Shown here piece after piece: positions 46,692 through 55,530 of a DNA stretch of 64,000 bases. This stretch comes from a virus. The stretch spans positions 1 to 64,000 of IMG/VR virus record IMGVR_UViG_3300010150_000009; one strand, given 5' to 3'. A model generated the notes under the pieces. The model was given only the letters and a program-made list of their open reading frames with translations. It searched no databases and was not told where the DNA came from. Each line of letters starts with the position of its first letter. Within the stretch, counting starts at the first letter, position 1. A program made the translations under genes and the position numbers.

Positions 46692-48040
46692 ACGAAAAAC
46701 TGAGGCAAGTTATAAAGCAAGCAGAGTCCTTTGAAAAAACTCCTACATTGTGTTATCTTCCTTTTATGCATATGGAAGCAGATGCTAAAGGTTGGCTCAA
46801 ACCTTGTTGTATGGCAGAAGGGCCTGTTTATAAAGAAGGCACGGAAGATCCATACAATTTAAACAATGGCGATACTATTACGGATGCGTTTAACAGTACT
46901 GACATGCAACAGTTACGACAAGAATTTTTAGATGGCAAAAAGCCTGAGATTTGTAAGAAGTGTTGGGATGAAGAAGGCGCAGGTTTAGAAAGTAAGCGCA
47001 TAAACTGGGCTCACTATTTCTCACATCACCTACCACAAATAAAAAATATATTTGATAAAGATGTAACAGAGAAAGATATTGCGTACTTAGATTTAAAATT
47101 AGGAACCATATGTAACTTAAAGTGTAGAATATGCGGCTCTTGGAGTAGCAGTAAGTGGGCGGAAGAAGAAATAAAAATGGGTATTAAGTTTTACGGTGCT
47201 AAGAAAGAAGATACAAAGAAAACACCCGCATACTATTATTTAAAGCAAGGTGAATGGCCGCGTAAGAACCCACAGTTTTGGGAAGATCTTAAAGAGATAT
47301 TACCTAACGTAAAACATTTGGAGTTTACGGGAGGAGAACCGTGGATGATTAAAGAGCATTTCCAAGTATTAGAAACACTAATAGAAAGCGGCCACTCTAA
47401 AGACATTAATATACATTACAACACAAACGGAACACAATTACCAAAACACGAATACCATAATATTCTGCCACATTTTAAACACTGTAGAATTTCTTTTAGC
47501 ATTGACGACATCGGCGATAAGTTCGAGTATCAACGTTACGGTGCAAAATGGGATGAAGTAAACAACAATATTCAGTATATTTCCGGAAACAAGCCAAGTA
47601 ATATAGAAACAGAGATTTGCACTACTCTTAATTTATTTAACTTTCATAATTTACCAGATGTTGCTGATTGGATCAAAGAAATTAAAAATTTAGACTCTTG
47701 GTATTTGAACTTGATGCACTATCCGTTACATTATAACATTCAAATGCATACTCCTGAAATAAAGAACATTATAGCAAATAAGTTGAGAGCATACAACTGG
47801 CAAGAGTTAATAGACAGGAAGTTTGATAATGTTAAAGAAATTGATTCTTTTATTAACTACATGCATAGCACTGATTTGAGAAATATTAAAGATGATGAAG
47901 ACCATACGGATCGTATGTTAACTGACACTGCGAGAGTAGACAGCATGAGAACTAAGACGTTAAACGAAGTAGATCCGGTATTATCAGAGTATATTGGTTA
48001 CGAATACAATAAGTGCCTGCCACCTATGAATAACCAATGA
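46688..48040 (+). CDS. N-terminal-twitch radical SAM enzyme 5
   Basis: Radical SAM motif CNLKCRIC (Cys142, 146, 149), N-terminal LCYLPFMHMEADAKGWLKPC followed by CM and CKKCWDEEG, and EFTGGEPWMIKEHF. It is more distant than enzymes 3 and 4: Trp follows GGEP, the motif is preceded by YLDLKLGTI rather than YWD.RFSN, and the C-terminal NFxETFPEL is not kept (DSMRTKTLNEVDPVLSEY). Four-base overlaps at both ends keep it in the translational chain. Confidence 0.85.
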   Translation: MNEKLRQVIKQAESFEKTPTLCYLPFMHMEADAKGWLKPCCMAEGPVYKEGTEDPYNLNNGDTITDAFNSTDMQQLRQEFLDGKKPEICKKCWDEEGAGLESKRINWAHYFSHHLPQIKNIFDKDVTEKDIAYLDLKLGTICNLKCRICGSWSSSKWAEEEIKMGIKFYGAKKEDTKKTPAYYYLKQGEWPRKNPQFWEDLKEILPNVKHLEFTGGEPWMIKEHFQVLETLIESGHSKDINIHYNTNGTQLPKHEYHNILPHFKHCRISFSIDDIGDKFEYQRYGAKWDEVNNNIQYISGNKPSNIETEICTTLNLFNFHNLPDVADWIKEIKNLDSWYLNLMHYPLHYNIQMHTPEIKNIIANKLRAYNWQELIDRKFDNVKEIDSFINYMHSTDLRNIKDDEDHTDRMLTDTARVDSMRTKTLNEVDPVLSEYIGYEYNKCLPPMNNQ

Positions 48041-49338
48041 ATACAAAGCCCGAAAACATGTGTTTGGCGCCATGGGTGCATACTTACCTAAGTCCGCAAA
48101 CAGAACGTAGATTGTGTTGTGCTTCGCGAGAACCCGCACAAAGTTTTAAGCAGTATATAGACACTGAAGCAGGCACAGGAGAATACAATCCAATAACGTT
48201 AGAAGAACATTGGAACAGCGAGTATATGAAAAGTGTGCGTAGAGCACATATGGCAGGAGAAGAGATAGATGCTTGCCAAGTATGTAACAAGAAGTTACTA
48301 AACACAGACGTATATAGAGATTACTTTTGGAATTTGTTTAAACACAAATACGACGAAGTAGTAGCAAGCACGGACGAAACAGGCTACACTACGATGAAGC
48401 CAGTAAGTTGGGACTATCGCTTTAGTAACCTATGTAACTTTAAGTGCCGTATGTGTGGCGATATGTTAAGTAGCAGTTGGGAAACAGAGCAACGTAGCAA
48501 TGATATGATTAACTATAGCGATCCAAAGAACAATTGGATGGATCCAACTGTAAGAAAACAAATAAGCGAATTCCAATCGCAAGTAGTAGAGAAAGAGTTT
48601 GCCGATGCAGTAGCAGAGGGCAGAGTAGAGGAAATATATTGGGTAGGTGGTGAACCTCTAATGTTTGAAGAACATTGGAAGTATATGAAACAGATTATAG
48701 AACAGGGAGATGGTGGTAAAGTATACGCAAGATATAATACAAACTTATCTCGTATAGAGTATAAAGGCGTACATTTATACAATGACATATTATGTAACAT
48801 ACGTGATTGGCAAATATGTGCCTCAATAGATGGCACTGGTCCTATAGGAGAATATATACGCGATGGATTGGAATGGAGTAAGTTTTTAGATTACTATAAA
48901 CAAGGTATGGCGGCACAAAAACATCCAAACCAAATGCGTTTAGACTTTACTTTAACTTTACCCGGGCTATACGAAGTAAAAAATATGTTTGATTTGAGTA
49001 AGGAGTTAGATACAATGTTATTAGCGAAGGTGACTTTTGCTTTTACGCCGGACATTATAATGAGTCCAATGTGTTTACCGCGTAACTTATTAAACGATAA
49101 AGTAGATGAATTATTAGAACAATGCAGGGAGGCAACATGGAAACAACAACCGCTAATAGATGTATTAAAAAATCTAAAAGAAAGACCAACGTTCGCAGAA
49201 GAATGGCCTAACGAATACGAGGAAGGCCTTTTAAAAGGCAAGCAACGCATGGAAAAAATTGACAATCTGCGTAAAACCAGTTATAATATTAATAATATTC
49301 TTCAAAGGGATATTTTAAATTGGTGGAACACTATATGA
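48037..49338 (+). CDS. N-terminal-twitch radical SAM enzyme 6
   Basis: Radical SAM motif CNFKCRMC (Cys133, 137, 140), N-terminal MCLAPWVHTYLSPQTERRLC followed by CASRE and CQVCNKK, and YWVGGEPLMFEEHW. The C-terminus has EKIDNLRKTSYNINNILQRD, a diverged form of the family ending. It is the last of the seven consecutive radical SAM genes and overlaps the methyltransferase start (ATGA). Acceptor and product are unknown. Confidence 0.85.
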   Translation: MNTKPENMCLAPWVHTYLSPQTERRLCCASREPAQSFKQYIDTEAGTGEYNPITLEEHWNSEYMKSVRRAHMAGEEIDACQVCNKKLLNTDVYRDYFWNLFKHKYDEVVASTDETGYTTMKPVSWDYRFSNLCNFKCRMCGDMLSSSWETEQRSNDMINYSDPKNNWMDPTVRKQISEFQSQVVEKEFADAVAEGRVEEIYWVGGEPLMFEEHWKYMKQIIEQGDGGKVYARYNTNLSRIEYKGVHLYNDILCNIRDWQICASIDGTGPIGEYIRDGLEWSKFLDYYKQGMAAQKHPNQMRLDFTLTLPGLYEVKNMFDLSKELDTMLLAKVTFAFTPDIIMSPMCLPRNLLNDKVDELLEQCREATWKQQPLIDVLKNLKERPTFAEEWPNEYEEGLLKGKQRMEKIDNLRKTSYNINNILQRDILNWWNTI

Positions 49339-50192
49339 AAAAAGACAGTATCTTAAATTTACAAAAAATTAATTCAGTAATTGATATTAATTTTGATGAA
49401 TTAAATAAACTCAATATGCCATTTTTACCTGAGATTAATTATATTTTCCATAAATTTTTTGACAAGCCCAATTTACAGTTTTCTGATTATGATACATCTA
49501 CAGCGTCATGGGAATTTCCAGAATGCTATAAACTTCGATATTATTTGTATTATATATTATGTAAAAACATAATTAAAGATGCTACAATACTTGATCTTGG
49601 ATCCAATCTTAGTTTTTTTTCTGTGTGGGCGGCGCAGATCGGTGCGAAAGAAATAACTTCAATTGAACCAAACATGCGTAGATCAACACTAGGAAAGGAA
49701 CTTGCTAGTATATGTAACCTAACAGATAAAATAACTAATCATACAATGTCTATAGATTCTACACTAACTACCGTTGATAACGAATTTATTACAGTAGATA
49801 GGCACATACCAAGAAAGAATATTAATTTAGATAGAGTAAATGTAGTGTTTATGCTTGATGTATTATATTATTTAGAAAACGGTATTCATGTTATTAGGCA
49901 TGTTAAAGAAGTGATTAGACCAAAATACTTATTTTTAGAATCAACGGTAAAGGATGATATTTTTGAAAACGGACACTTTGAGGTATGGAAACCTAAACAA
50001 ACCGACGAATCCATGGAGTCATATACTTCAGTTACTGGTTTAATGCCATCAAGAAACGCTATTGATTTTTTTGTCAAAGACCAAGGATGGAAAGTAAAAA
50101 AATATTATGATTACCAGTCATTTATTGGCCGCGGAGAATCTCCACCGAGAAAAGCAGGACGTAAATCTTTTTATCTATTAGAAAATACATAA
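49335..50192 (+). CDS. SAM-dependent class I methyltransferase
   Basis: The ATG at 49335 overlaps the preceding stop (ATGA); the longer TTG frame at 49320 is less likely. Motif I is ATILDLGSNLSFFSVWAAQI, motif II ends in ITSIEPN, and VNVVFMLDVLYYLENG is the motif IV region. The C-terminal part (GHFEVWKPKQTDESMESYTS, VTGLMPSRNAIDFFVKDQGW) resembles cap domains that recognise small molecules or sugars, as in class I enzymes of glycan pathways. The N-terminal part has CY-like aromatic residues (ASWEFPECYKLRYYLYYIL). It would follow the radical SAM steps in the operon order. Confidence 0.75.
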   Translation: MKKDSILNLQKINSVIDINFDELNKLNMPFLPEINYIFHKFFDKPNLQFSDYDTSTASWEFPECYKLRYYLYYILCKNIIKDATILDLGSNLSFFSVWAAQIGAKEITSIEPNMRRSTLGKELASICNLTDKITNHTMSIDSTLTTVDNEFITVDRHIPRKNINLDRVNVVFMLDVLYYLENGIHVIRHVKEVIRPKYLFLESTVKDDIFENGHFEVWKPKQTDESMESYTSVTGLMPSRNAIDFFVKDQGWKVKKYYDYQSFIGRGESPPRKAGRKSFYLLENT

Positions 50193-50210
50193 TAAAAGAG
50201 AAACTAATCA

Positions 50211-51296
50211 ATGAAAAAACTAGATGAAATTGTAATGACGTTAAGAACCAGACATTATAATACTATGGATGTCTATATTGATATATACGACACAGGGCTA
50301 AGCCGCAAATGGCTCACAGCATTAAACGGAATACTTAACGACAATTTAATACTCGAAAAGAACTATTGCTTTATGGGTTTTATGAATAGTAAACGCAACG
50401 GGCAATTAATACTTGATGAGATTAACGATACAGTGTTGTCTATTAATAATAGTTCATTAGATTACCATATAGAAACAGAACCATTTACAATGGAAAATTG
50501 TATCAACTATGGAGAAGTAGGATTCGGGCATTCTGGACTAACAATTAATCATGACAGATTTAATTGGTTACATAGATGGTTTGAAGAATTACAAGGAATA
50601 GACACTGGCGATTCATCCACATCAATGACCGAGCATTACCATAACGCAACTAAGGAAGAGAAGTATCACATTAGACAACTTAATTTATTATGCCATGAGT
50701 TTGAGACATGGGCGTTGACTAACCGTAAGTTAGTTCAAGCACCTGAATGGATGCAGAAGTCACAATTAATGTGCTGGCTGAATTCACCAAGATTTGATTT
50801 AGTAGATGAAGCGGACTTTGAAGGCTTCGGCATCGACTCATTACTAAAAGCACCTGGTGGTGTATATGTAGGTATAAACAAGGCAATCGGAAAATCACAT
50901 TGGGAAGTTTTTACAGACGAAGGACCGGATAGTATGTTAGACGATGTGGTGACTACGTCGTGCAGAACACAAACAAAAGCTGCCGGCGATTTCGATATTA
51001 GTTGGTCCAGAAAGGCAGATTTTCCTCAGTCAATGGACCAGATTAACCAATTTGTCGCCTGGTTAGAGAAGAATGGATTAGATCCTAAAGACCCAACATT
51101 AACACTAGGACATCCACAAGTAGGACAGGTTAACTTACAAAAGTCTTTTAATACAGACATTCCATATTTAATTTGGTATGTAATGAATGATTATTTAGAT
51201 GTTTATAAAATAAGAACATCAGACGCTAGTGCCACGTATGACTATTTTTGGCATGATGAGGATTTTAAAAATATGTCAATTAAGGAAATGCGTTAA
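50211..51296 (+). CDS. Unknown 361-aa phage protein
   Basis: The AGAGAAAC before the ATG can act as ribosome binding site. The protein has a well-mixed alpha/beta composition: VMTLRTRHYNTMDVYIDIYD, CINYGEVGFGHSGLTINHDR, KSQLMCWLNSPRFDLVDEAD and LDPKDPTLTLGHPQVGQVNL. No signal peptide or membrane segment is seen. The HDRFNWLHRWFEELQG segment and repeated His/Asp could form a metal site, but no known family came to mind. It abuts the SGNH hydrolase gene (TAAATG). Confidence 0.6.
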   Translation: MKKLDEIVMTLRTRHYNTMDVYIDIYDTGLSRKWLTALNGILNDNLILEKNYCFMGFMNSKRNGQLILDEINDTVLSINNSSLDYHIETEPFTMENCINYGEVGFGHSGLTINHDRFNWLHRWFEELQGIDTGDSSTSMTEHYHNATKEEKYHIRQLNLLCHEFETWALTNRKLVQAPEWMQKSQLMCWLNSPRFDLVDEADFEGFGIDSLLKAPGGVYVGINKAIGKSHWEVFTDEGPDSMLDDVVTTSCRTQTKAAGDFDISWSRKADFPQSMDQINQFVAWLEKNGLDPKDPTLTLGHPQVGQVNLQKSFNTDIPYLIWYVMNDYLDVYKIRTSDASATYDYFWHDEDFKNMSIKEMR

Positions 51297-52127
51297 ATGT
51301 TAGTTATATCCGGTGGTGACAGTTTTACGTTCGGTGCAGAACTTCCGGATGATGCCGGAGGCCCTAGTGAATTATGCTGGGCTAATTTAGTTTCTAAAAA
51401 ATTAGATGCCCATATGCATATCAATACAGCCTCCAGTGGTAGAAGCAATTCTTTTATTACTCGACGTATATTATACACGGTCAATAAGGCATTAGAGAAT
51501 GGGTATTTACCAGAGAATATTTTTGTTCAAATTATGTGGACATTTGTAGCAAGAAGAGAATTTAAGTTAATCAACGGAACGTTAAATGATCTAATGTATA
51601 AACAAGATTCGGAATGGTTGGCTTTGGATCCATATTGTGCCACAAACGAGGCAAAATCAGACTGGTTTAAAAAGATACACCCCGACACGCCCAATTACGC
51701 AAGCACCAAGTTTTCCTTAGAAAACAAGTATAATATTTACAAAGGTGCGGGCGTAGTAGACTTTGGTAAAGCATGGTATAATATTGTTAGCGACGAAGAT
51801 GACGTATACTCAAGTTTAAAAGATATATTCTCACTTCAAAACTTCTTAAAAATTCATAATATTAATCATATATTTGCTTATACTGGGTATCATGTTCCTA
51901 AACAATTATTTGAAGATGAGACTAACGAATACGTTACTAGTTTGAGAAAAACAATTGACCAAGATTCTTGGTATCATTTTCCCGGAGACTGGCCGACAAG
52001 CAAGTATATTGGTTTTAATGACTGGGGACTTATAAATAATTATGAATACGCTACATCACATCCTTTAGAAAAAGGACACGCAGATGCGGCAGAGTTAATT
52101 TATGAACACATTGAAAAGATATTATAA
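51297..52127 (+). CDS. SGNH/GDSL-type hydrolase 1
   Basis: The sequence begins LVISGGDSFTFGAELPDDAG (block I with the GDS nucleophile, Ser9), continues with INTASSGRSNSFITRRILYT (block II Gly and Asn) and ends with TSHPLEKGHADAAELIYEHI, which carries the D/S-x-x-H-type block V His. Such enzymes remove or add acyl groups, often acetyl groups, on glycans. The central part FGKAWYNIVSDEDDV is family specific. The gene starts at the base after the previous stop. The related enzyme at 52442 shares GDSFTFG and GHPLEDGH. Substrate unknown. Confidence 0.7.
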   Translation: MLVISGGDSFTFGAELPDDAGGPSELCWANLVSKKLDAHMHINTASSGRSNSFITRRILYTVNKALENGYLPENIFVQIMWTFVARREFKLINGTLNDLMYKQDSEWLALDPYCATNEAKSDWFKKIHPDTPNYASTKFSLENKYNIYKGAGVVDFGKAWYNIVSDEDDVYSSLKDIFSLQNFLKIHNINHIFAYTGYHVPKQLFEDETNEYVTSLRKTIDQDSWYHFPGDWPTSKYIGFNDWGLINNYEYATSHPLEKGHADAAELIYEHIEKIL

Positions 52128-52236
52128 AAAAGCAAAGTATCAAGCCATGCGCCCTATTAACGCAATTAAACGCGAAATACGATATAGAAAGCGTTTAAAA
52201 GAACTAAAAAAGAGAGATCCATTTATATATAAATGA
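52102..52236 (+). CDS. Small highly basic protein (44 aa)
   Basis: ATG at 52102 to TGA at 52234-52236, starting within the SGNH hydrolase end (26-bp overlap) and overlapping the Smr gene start by ATGA. The sequence, MNTLKRYYKKAKYQAMRPIN followed by AIKREIRYRKRLKELKKRDP, is about one-third Lys/Arg with Tyr and is predicted helical. The double overlap supports a real gene. It may bind nucleic acid; no family was recognised. Confidence 0.5.
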   Translation: MNTLKRYYKKAKYQAMRPINAIKREIRYRKRLKELKKRDPFIYK

Positions 52237-52466
52237 TTATAATCGATTACCACGGTTACACCGTGCAAGAAGCGTATGAAGATATTCAAAACACTGTTAA
52301 AGATTGTCACGAAGAACGAGTTAAAAAACTTAAAGTTATAACAGGCAAAGGAGAAATTTGTAGAGAGTTTCCTTTCTGGCTTGAGCGTAACCCACTAGTT
52401 AGAAAAATAGAACAAACAAATGATGGCGGGTGTTTTCACTTATGGATATCAATCAAGAAAAAATAA
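52233..52466 (+). CDS. Stand-alone Smr domain protein
   Basis: The 77-residue product is essentially only an Smr domain: IIIDYHGYTVQEAYEDIQNT (the DxHG motif), LKVITGKGEI (the [HT]GxG motif) and FPFWLERNPLVRKIEQTNDG leading to a closing beta strand. In MutS2 and related proteins this domain nicks DNA or RNA. It starts with an ATGA overlap and ends within the following gene. Whether it acts on phage or host nucleic acid is unknown. Confidence 0.7.
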   Translation: MIIIDYHGYTVQEAYEDIQNTVKDCHEERVKKLKVITGKGEICREFPFWLERNPLVRKIEQTNDGGCFHLWISIKKK

Positions 52467-53110
52467 TATTTACTAACGGTGATAGTTTTACTTTTGGTGA
52501 CGAGTTGGAAAAACCGTATAGTTCATGCTGGCCTTTTAAGTTAAGTGAGTTAACTAGAGCACAAGTTATTAATTTTGGCAGAAGCGGAGCATCTAACACT
52601 CGAATTGTTAATACAACTAAAAACTTTTACAATGATTTAGAAATGATTGGCTCAACTGGTGCAATCATTGCTGATGAGTCGCGATACAATCATAATCCTA
52701 ACAATGCAATTGCAATAATACAATGGACCACTTATCTTAGAATAGCACCCGAAGAAGTAAAAACGCTACCACGCGATATTTCATCTCTACCAAATAAAGA
52801 CGATATTGATCAATACTTATTAGATAAATTTTTTGTACAAGTAAGAGAGTTGCAGGAATTTTTCGAAGATAGAAGAATACCGTACTTGATGTTTAATGCG
52901 TTTGAGAATGAAAAAATAATACCTAGGTGTAATTCTAAATTTAAAGAACTTGTAGACGATAAGTACTTTATAGGATGGCCAAATGAGGCGGTAGTAAATT
53001 GGGTATATGGGTTACCACATGGTCCTAAAGGCCATCCATTGGAAGATGGCCATACTAAAATAGCAGAGATTATCTATGACAATATTGGGAGTAAGTTACG
53101 GATTTCATGA
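52442..53110 (+). CDS. SGNH/GDSL-type hydrolase 2
   Basis: ATG at 52442 (MDINQEKIIFTNGDSFTFGD) is preferred over the upstream GTG frame because members of this family start just before the GDSFTFG block. Block II is NFGRSGASNTRIVNTT and the distal LPHGPKGHPLEDGHTKIAEI carries the block V His. It is related to the hydrolase at 51297 and was probably formed by duplication, with the two separated by the basic protein and the Smr gene. Its 3' end overlaps the carbamoyltransferase by 35 bp. Confidence 0.7.
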   Translation: MDINQEKIIFTNGDSFTFGDELEKPYSSCWPFKLSELTRAQVINFGRSGASNTRIVNTTKNFYNDLEMIGSTGAIIADESRYNHNPNNAIAIIQWTTYLRIAPEEVKTLPRDISSLPNKDDIDQYLLDKFFVQVRELQEFFEDRRIPYLMFNAFENEKIIPRCNSKFKELVDDKYFIGWPNEAVVNWVYGLPHGPKGHPLEDGHTKIAEIIYDNIGSKLRIS

Positions 53111-54698
53111 CGCCGCAGCTAGCTTAATTGACAACGACGGCATTATACTTTTTGCAGGACATGCTGAACGTTACAGTAAGAAAAAACACGATAAGAATTT
53201 AAACCCCGGCCTAATAAAAGATGCTTTAAGTTTTAGTAATAGTCCTTTAGAAATAGTCGCATACTACGAAAATCCCTGGCTTAAGAAAACTCGCCAAGCA
53301 TATTCTGGGCAGTGGGCAGATTTTTTTGATTTAGATAATATTAACATACGCAAGCAGTTACAAGAACAAACTAATTGCGTTGTGGGGAAAAACTGTAAAT
53401 TTAAATACTACGGACATCACTTATCCCATGCGGCCGCCGGGTTTCAAACAAGCCCATTTGCTGATGCAACTGTAGTGGTCATTGATGCAATAGGAGAATG
53501 GGATACCATTACCATATGGGATGCAGAGTATGACAGAAACGGCAAAGCACAATATAAGAAAGTGTGGGGCGCAAAGTATCCAAACAGTATTGGTTTATTT
53601 TATAGTGCTATGACTGATCGCGTAGGCCTGCGCCCATTAGACGAAGAATATATCTTAATGGGAATGGCGGCATATGGGTTACCAATGTATACAAAAGATT
53701 TGATGGATACGTTTTGGGATATTAATGGTAAGAATATTATACGCATGAAAGAAAACTTACACGCTGGAACAGGCTGGCGCTCCGACGAGTTGATGGAAGA
53801 ACAAGACAATTATGATATTGCCGCTTCATCTCAACAAGTATTAGAGTTTGTTGTAGGGCATATTATGGCCCATGCAAGGATAAGTTGTAAGTCTAAAAAC
53901 TTAGTTTACATGGGTGGAGTTGCATTAAATTGTGTCGCTAATTCAAAGATAGCGAAAAATTGGAGCGACATTTGGATTATGCCTAACCCAGGCGATGCTG
54001 GTAGTAGTTTAGGAGCCGCCGCATTAGCATACGGTAAGAGGTTAAGGTGGGAGAGTCCATATTTAGGATATAACATACCAGGTCAATACCCTGAAGTAGA
54101 GTTGTTAAAAGAATTATTAGAGGGTAATATCGTAGGTGTTGCTAACGGTAGAGCAGAGTTTGGACCACGCGCCTTAGGTAATAGAAGTTTGTTAGCAGAT
54201 CCGCGTGGGAAACATATCAAAGACAAGGTAAATGAGATAAAGCGTAGACAAAAGTTTCGTCCATTTGCTCCAATGATACTAGAAGAGAAAGCAGACGAAT
54301 ACTTTGAAATGCCCGCAACATTTGAATTTACGCCCAATCCAGACAATTCTGATTACGTGGTATTACACGGTATAAAGTTATTTCGTAACAGAACAAAACT
54401 TAGCTCACCTTATATGCAATATACAGCAAAGTGTAAACACCCAAAAGACTTCCCTGCCATAGTTCACGCAGATGGCACCAGCAGAGTTCAAACTGTAGGT
54501 CCTAATGATAATCCTGAGATAAGAAGTTTATTAAAAATGTGGGAATATTACACAGGCTGTCCTATGTTACTTAATACCAGTTTAAACATTAGGGGAGAGC
54601 CGGTAGTAAATAATTTTCAAGACGCAAAACGCTTTGAAGAAGCATACGGTATAAAAGTATTCACAATGGCTAAAGCGCCACCCCCGCCAACAAAATAA
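53076..54698 (+). CDS. NodU/CmcH-type carbamoyltransferase
   Basis: The 540-residue protein shows both domains of the family. The N-terminal Kae1-like domain begins LGVSYGFHDAAASLIDNDGI and has GHHLSHAAAGFQTSPFADAT (about 113-132, with the metal-binding His) and VVVIDAIGEWDTITIWD. The C-terminal domain has GRAEFGPRALGNRSLLADPR (about 358-377) and LLNTSLNIRGEPVVN. Such enzymes use carbamoyl phosphate and ATP through carbamoyl adenylate to make O-carbamoyl groups on sugars or antibiotics. Homologues are frequent in marine T4-like phages. It is the last gene of the accessory operon; an inverted repeat follows. The acceptor is unknown. Confidence 0.88.
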   Translation: MTILGVSYGFHDAAASLIDNDGIILFAGHAERYSKKKHDKNLNPGLIKDALSFSNSPLEIVAYYENPWLKKTRQAYSGQWADFFDLDNINIRKQLQEQTNCVVGKNCKFKYYGHHLSHAAAGFQTSPFADATVVVIDAIGEWDTITIWDAEYDRNGKAQYKKVWGAKYPNSIGLFYSAMTDRVGLRPLDEEYILMGMAAYGLPMYTKDLMDTFWDINGKNIIRMKENLHAGTGWRSDELMEEQDNYDIAASSQQVLEFVVGHIMAHARISCKSKNLVYMGGVALNCVANSKIAKNWSDIWIMPNPGDAGSSLGAAALAYGKRLRWESPYLGYNIPGQYPEVELLKELLEGNIVGVANGRAEFGPRALGNRSLLADPRGKHIKDKVNEIKRRQKFRPFAPMILEEKADEYFEMPATFEFTPNPDNSDYVVLHGIKLFRNRTKLSSPYMQYTAKCKHPKDFPAIVHADGTSRVQTVGPNDNPEIRSLLKMWEYYTGCPMLLNTSLNIRGEPVVNNFQDAKRFEEAYGIKVFTMAKAPPPPTK

Positions 54699-54710
54699 CG
54701 CACCGCATAG

Positions 54711-54763
54711 TTATATGCTACTATTTAATATATCGTATATATTTTAAATATAATAGCATATAA
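54711..54763. repeat. 10-bp inverted repeat in the 54699-54817 intergenic region
   Basis: TTATATGCTA (54711-54720) and TAGCATATAA (54754-54763) form a perfect inverted repeat with further AT-rich complementary sequence between the arms. -10-like TATAAT copies stand at 54749 and 54759 without good -35 partners. The element could be an operator or a hairpin at the end of the carbamoyltransferase transcript. Confidence 0.45.
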
Positions 54764-54770
54764 TAAAGTT

Positions 54771-54796
54771 AAGTAGGTTAGTGGAATTTCCTACTT
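54771..54796 (+). promoter_or_regulatory. Leader hairpin before the 54818 gene
   Basis: AAGTAGG pairs perfectly with CCTACTT around a 12-nt loop. It ends 21 bp before the ATG at 54818, whose ribosome binding site GGGAAG is imperfect, so it may influence translation. Confidence 0.4.
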
Positions 54797-54817
54797 AAAT
54801 CAACGAGCGGGAAGCGA

Positions 54818-55522
54818 ATGTCTATTGAATTTAAGATAGGTGTGGATTATAGTTGTAATTTAGATAAGAAACCTGATTTAAATGTTTCTGTAATTGACAG
54901 TAACGATAATCAATTACCTATAACAAAGTTAGACGACATCTCATACACTGTAGATATTCATGACTATGAACCCAACTCTTATGTTCTAGAACTAGAGCAC
55001 ACTAACGCAGTTTACCCACAAGATTATTTAAATGGTGATTTTGGTATTGACATAAAAAGTCTGTACATCAACGGTGTTGATTTAAATGATTTAATTCACA
55101 GACGCGGCCATTGTTATATGGATTGCACTAATAATTCTTACTATATTTTAGAGCAAATGAATAATAATAACTTTATTGTTGATGATTATAAACTATTAAA
55201 CTATAGACACAATCACGTAAAGTATAATAAACCAAAAGTGTTTGACCATACAAATAACGAATTTATTGAATATAGTGGTGTCTTTATTACTGACTCTGGC
55301 TATGTTATTAAAGGAAACAAAATGTATTATGATGCAACCGCTGATATAAACTTTATTAAAGAACATTCCAATAACGACTACTTGTACGTATACGATAATA
55401 AATTAATGCACCATGTGCCAAATAGTTCTTGTTTAAATCTAAACGGTATATGGAAGTTTAAGTTTGAAACGCCACTCTACGGATGGGTCGTAGATAATAT
55501 TTTTGGCAATGACTTTGTTTGA
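54818..55522 (+). CDS. Unknown beta-rich 234-aa protein
   Basis: The sequence is rich in Asp, Asn and Tyr, with alternating hydrophobic residues (MSIEFKIGVDYSCNLDKKPD, VLELEHTNAVYPQDYLNGDF, WKFKFETPLYGWVVDNIFGN) suggesting a beta-sandwich such as a sugar-binding or structural domain. Cys residues in HCYMDCTNN form a potential pair. It is the first gene after the inverted repeat; the following gene begins 8 bp after its stop. No family recognised. Confidence 0.55.
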   Translation: MSIEFKIGVDYSCNLDKKPDLNVSVIDSNDNQLPITKLDDISYTVDIHDYEPNSYVLELEHTNAVYPQDYLNGDFGIDIKSLYINGVDLNDLIHRRGHCYMDCTNNSYYILEQMNNNNFIVDDYKLLNYRHNHVKYNKPKVFDHTNNEFIEYSGVFITDSGYVIKGNKMYYDATADINFIKEHSNNDYLYVYDNKLMHHVPNSSCLNLNGIWKFKFETPLYGWVVDNIFGNDFV

Positions 55523-55530
55523 TTGCGGAC

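Noticed and set aside
49320-49335. TTG start for the methyltransferase
   Set aside because: The ATG at 49335 overlaps the previous stop as ATGA, like several other junctions in this operon, so it is the more likely start.
54699-54817. Strong promoter after the carbamoyltransferase gene
   Set aside because: TATAAT copies are present but both lack a -35 hexamer; recorded only as inverted repeat with possible weak promoter.
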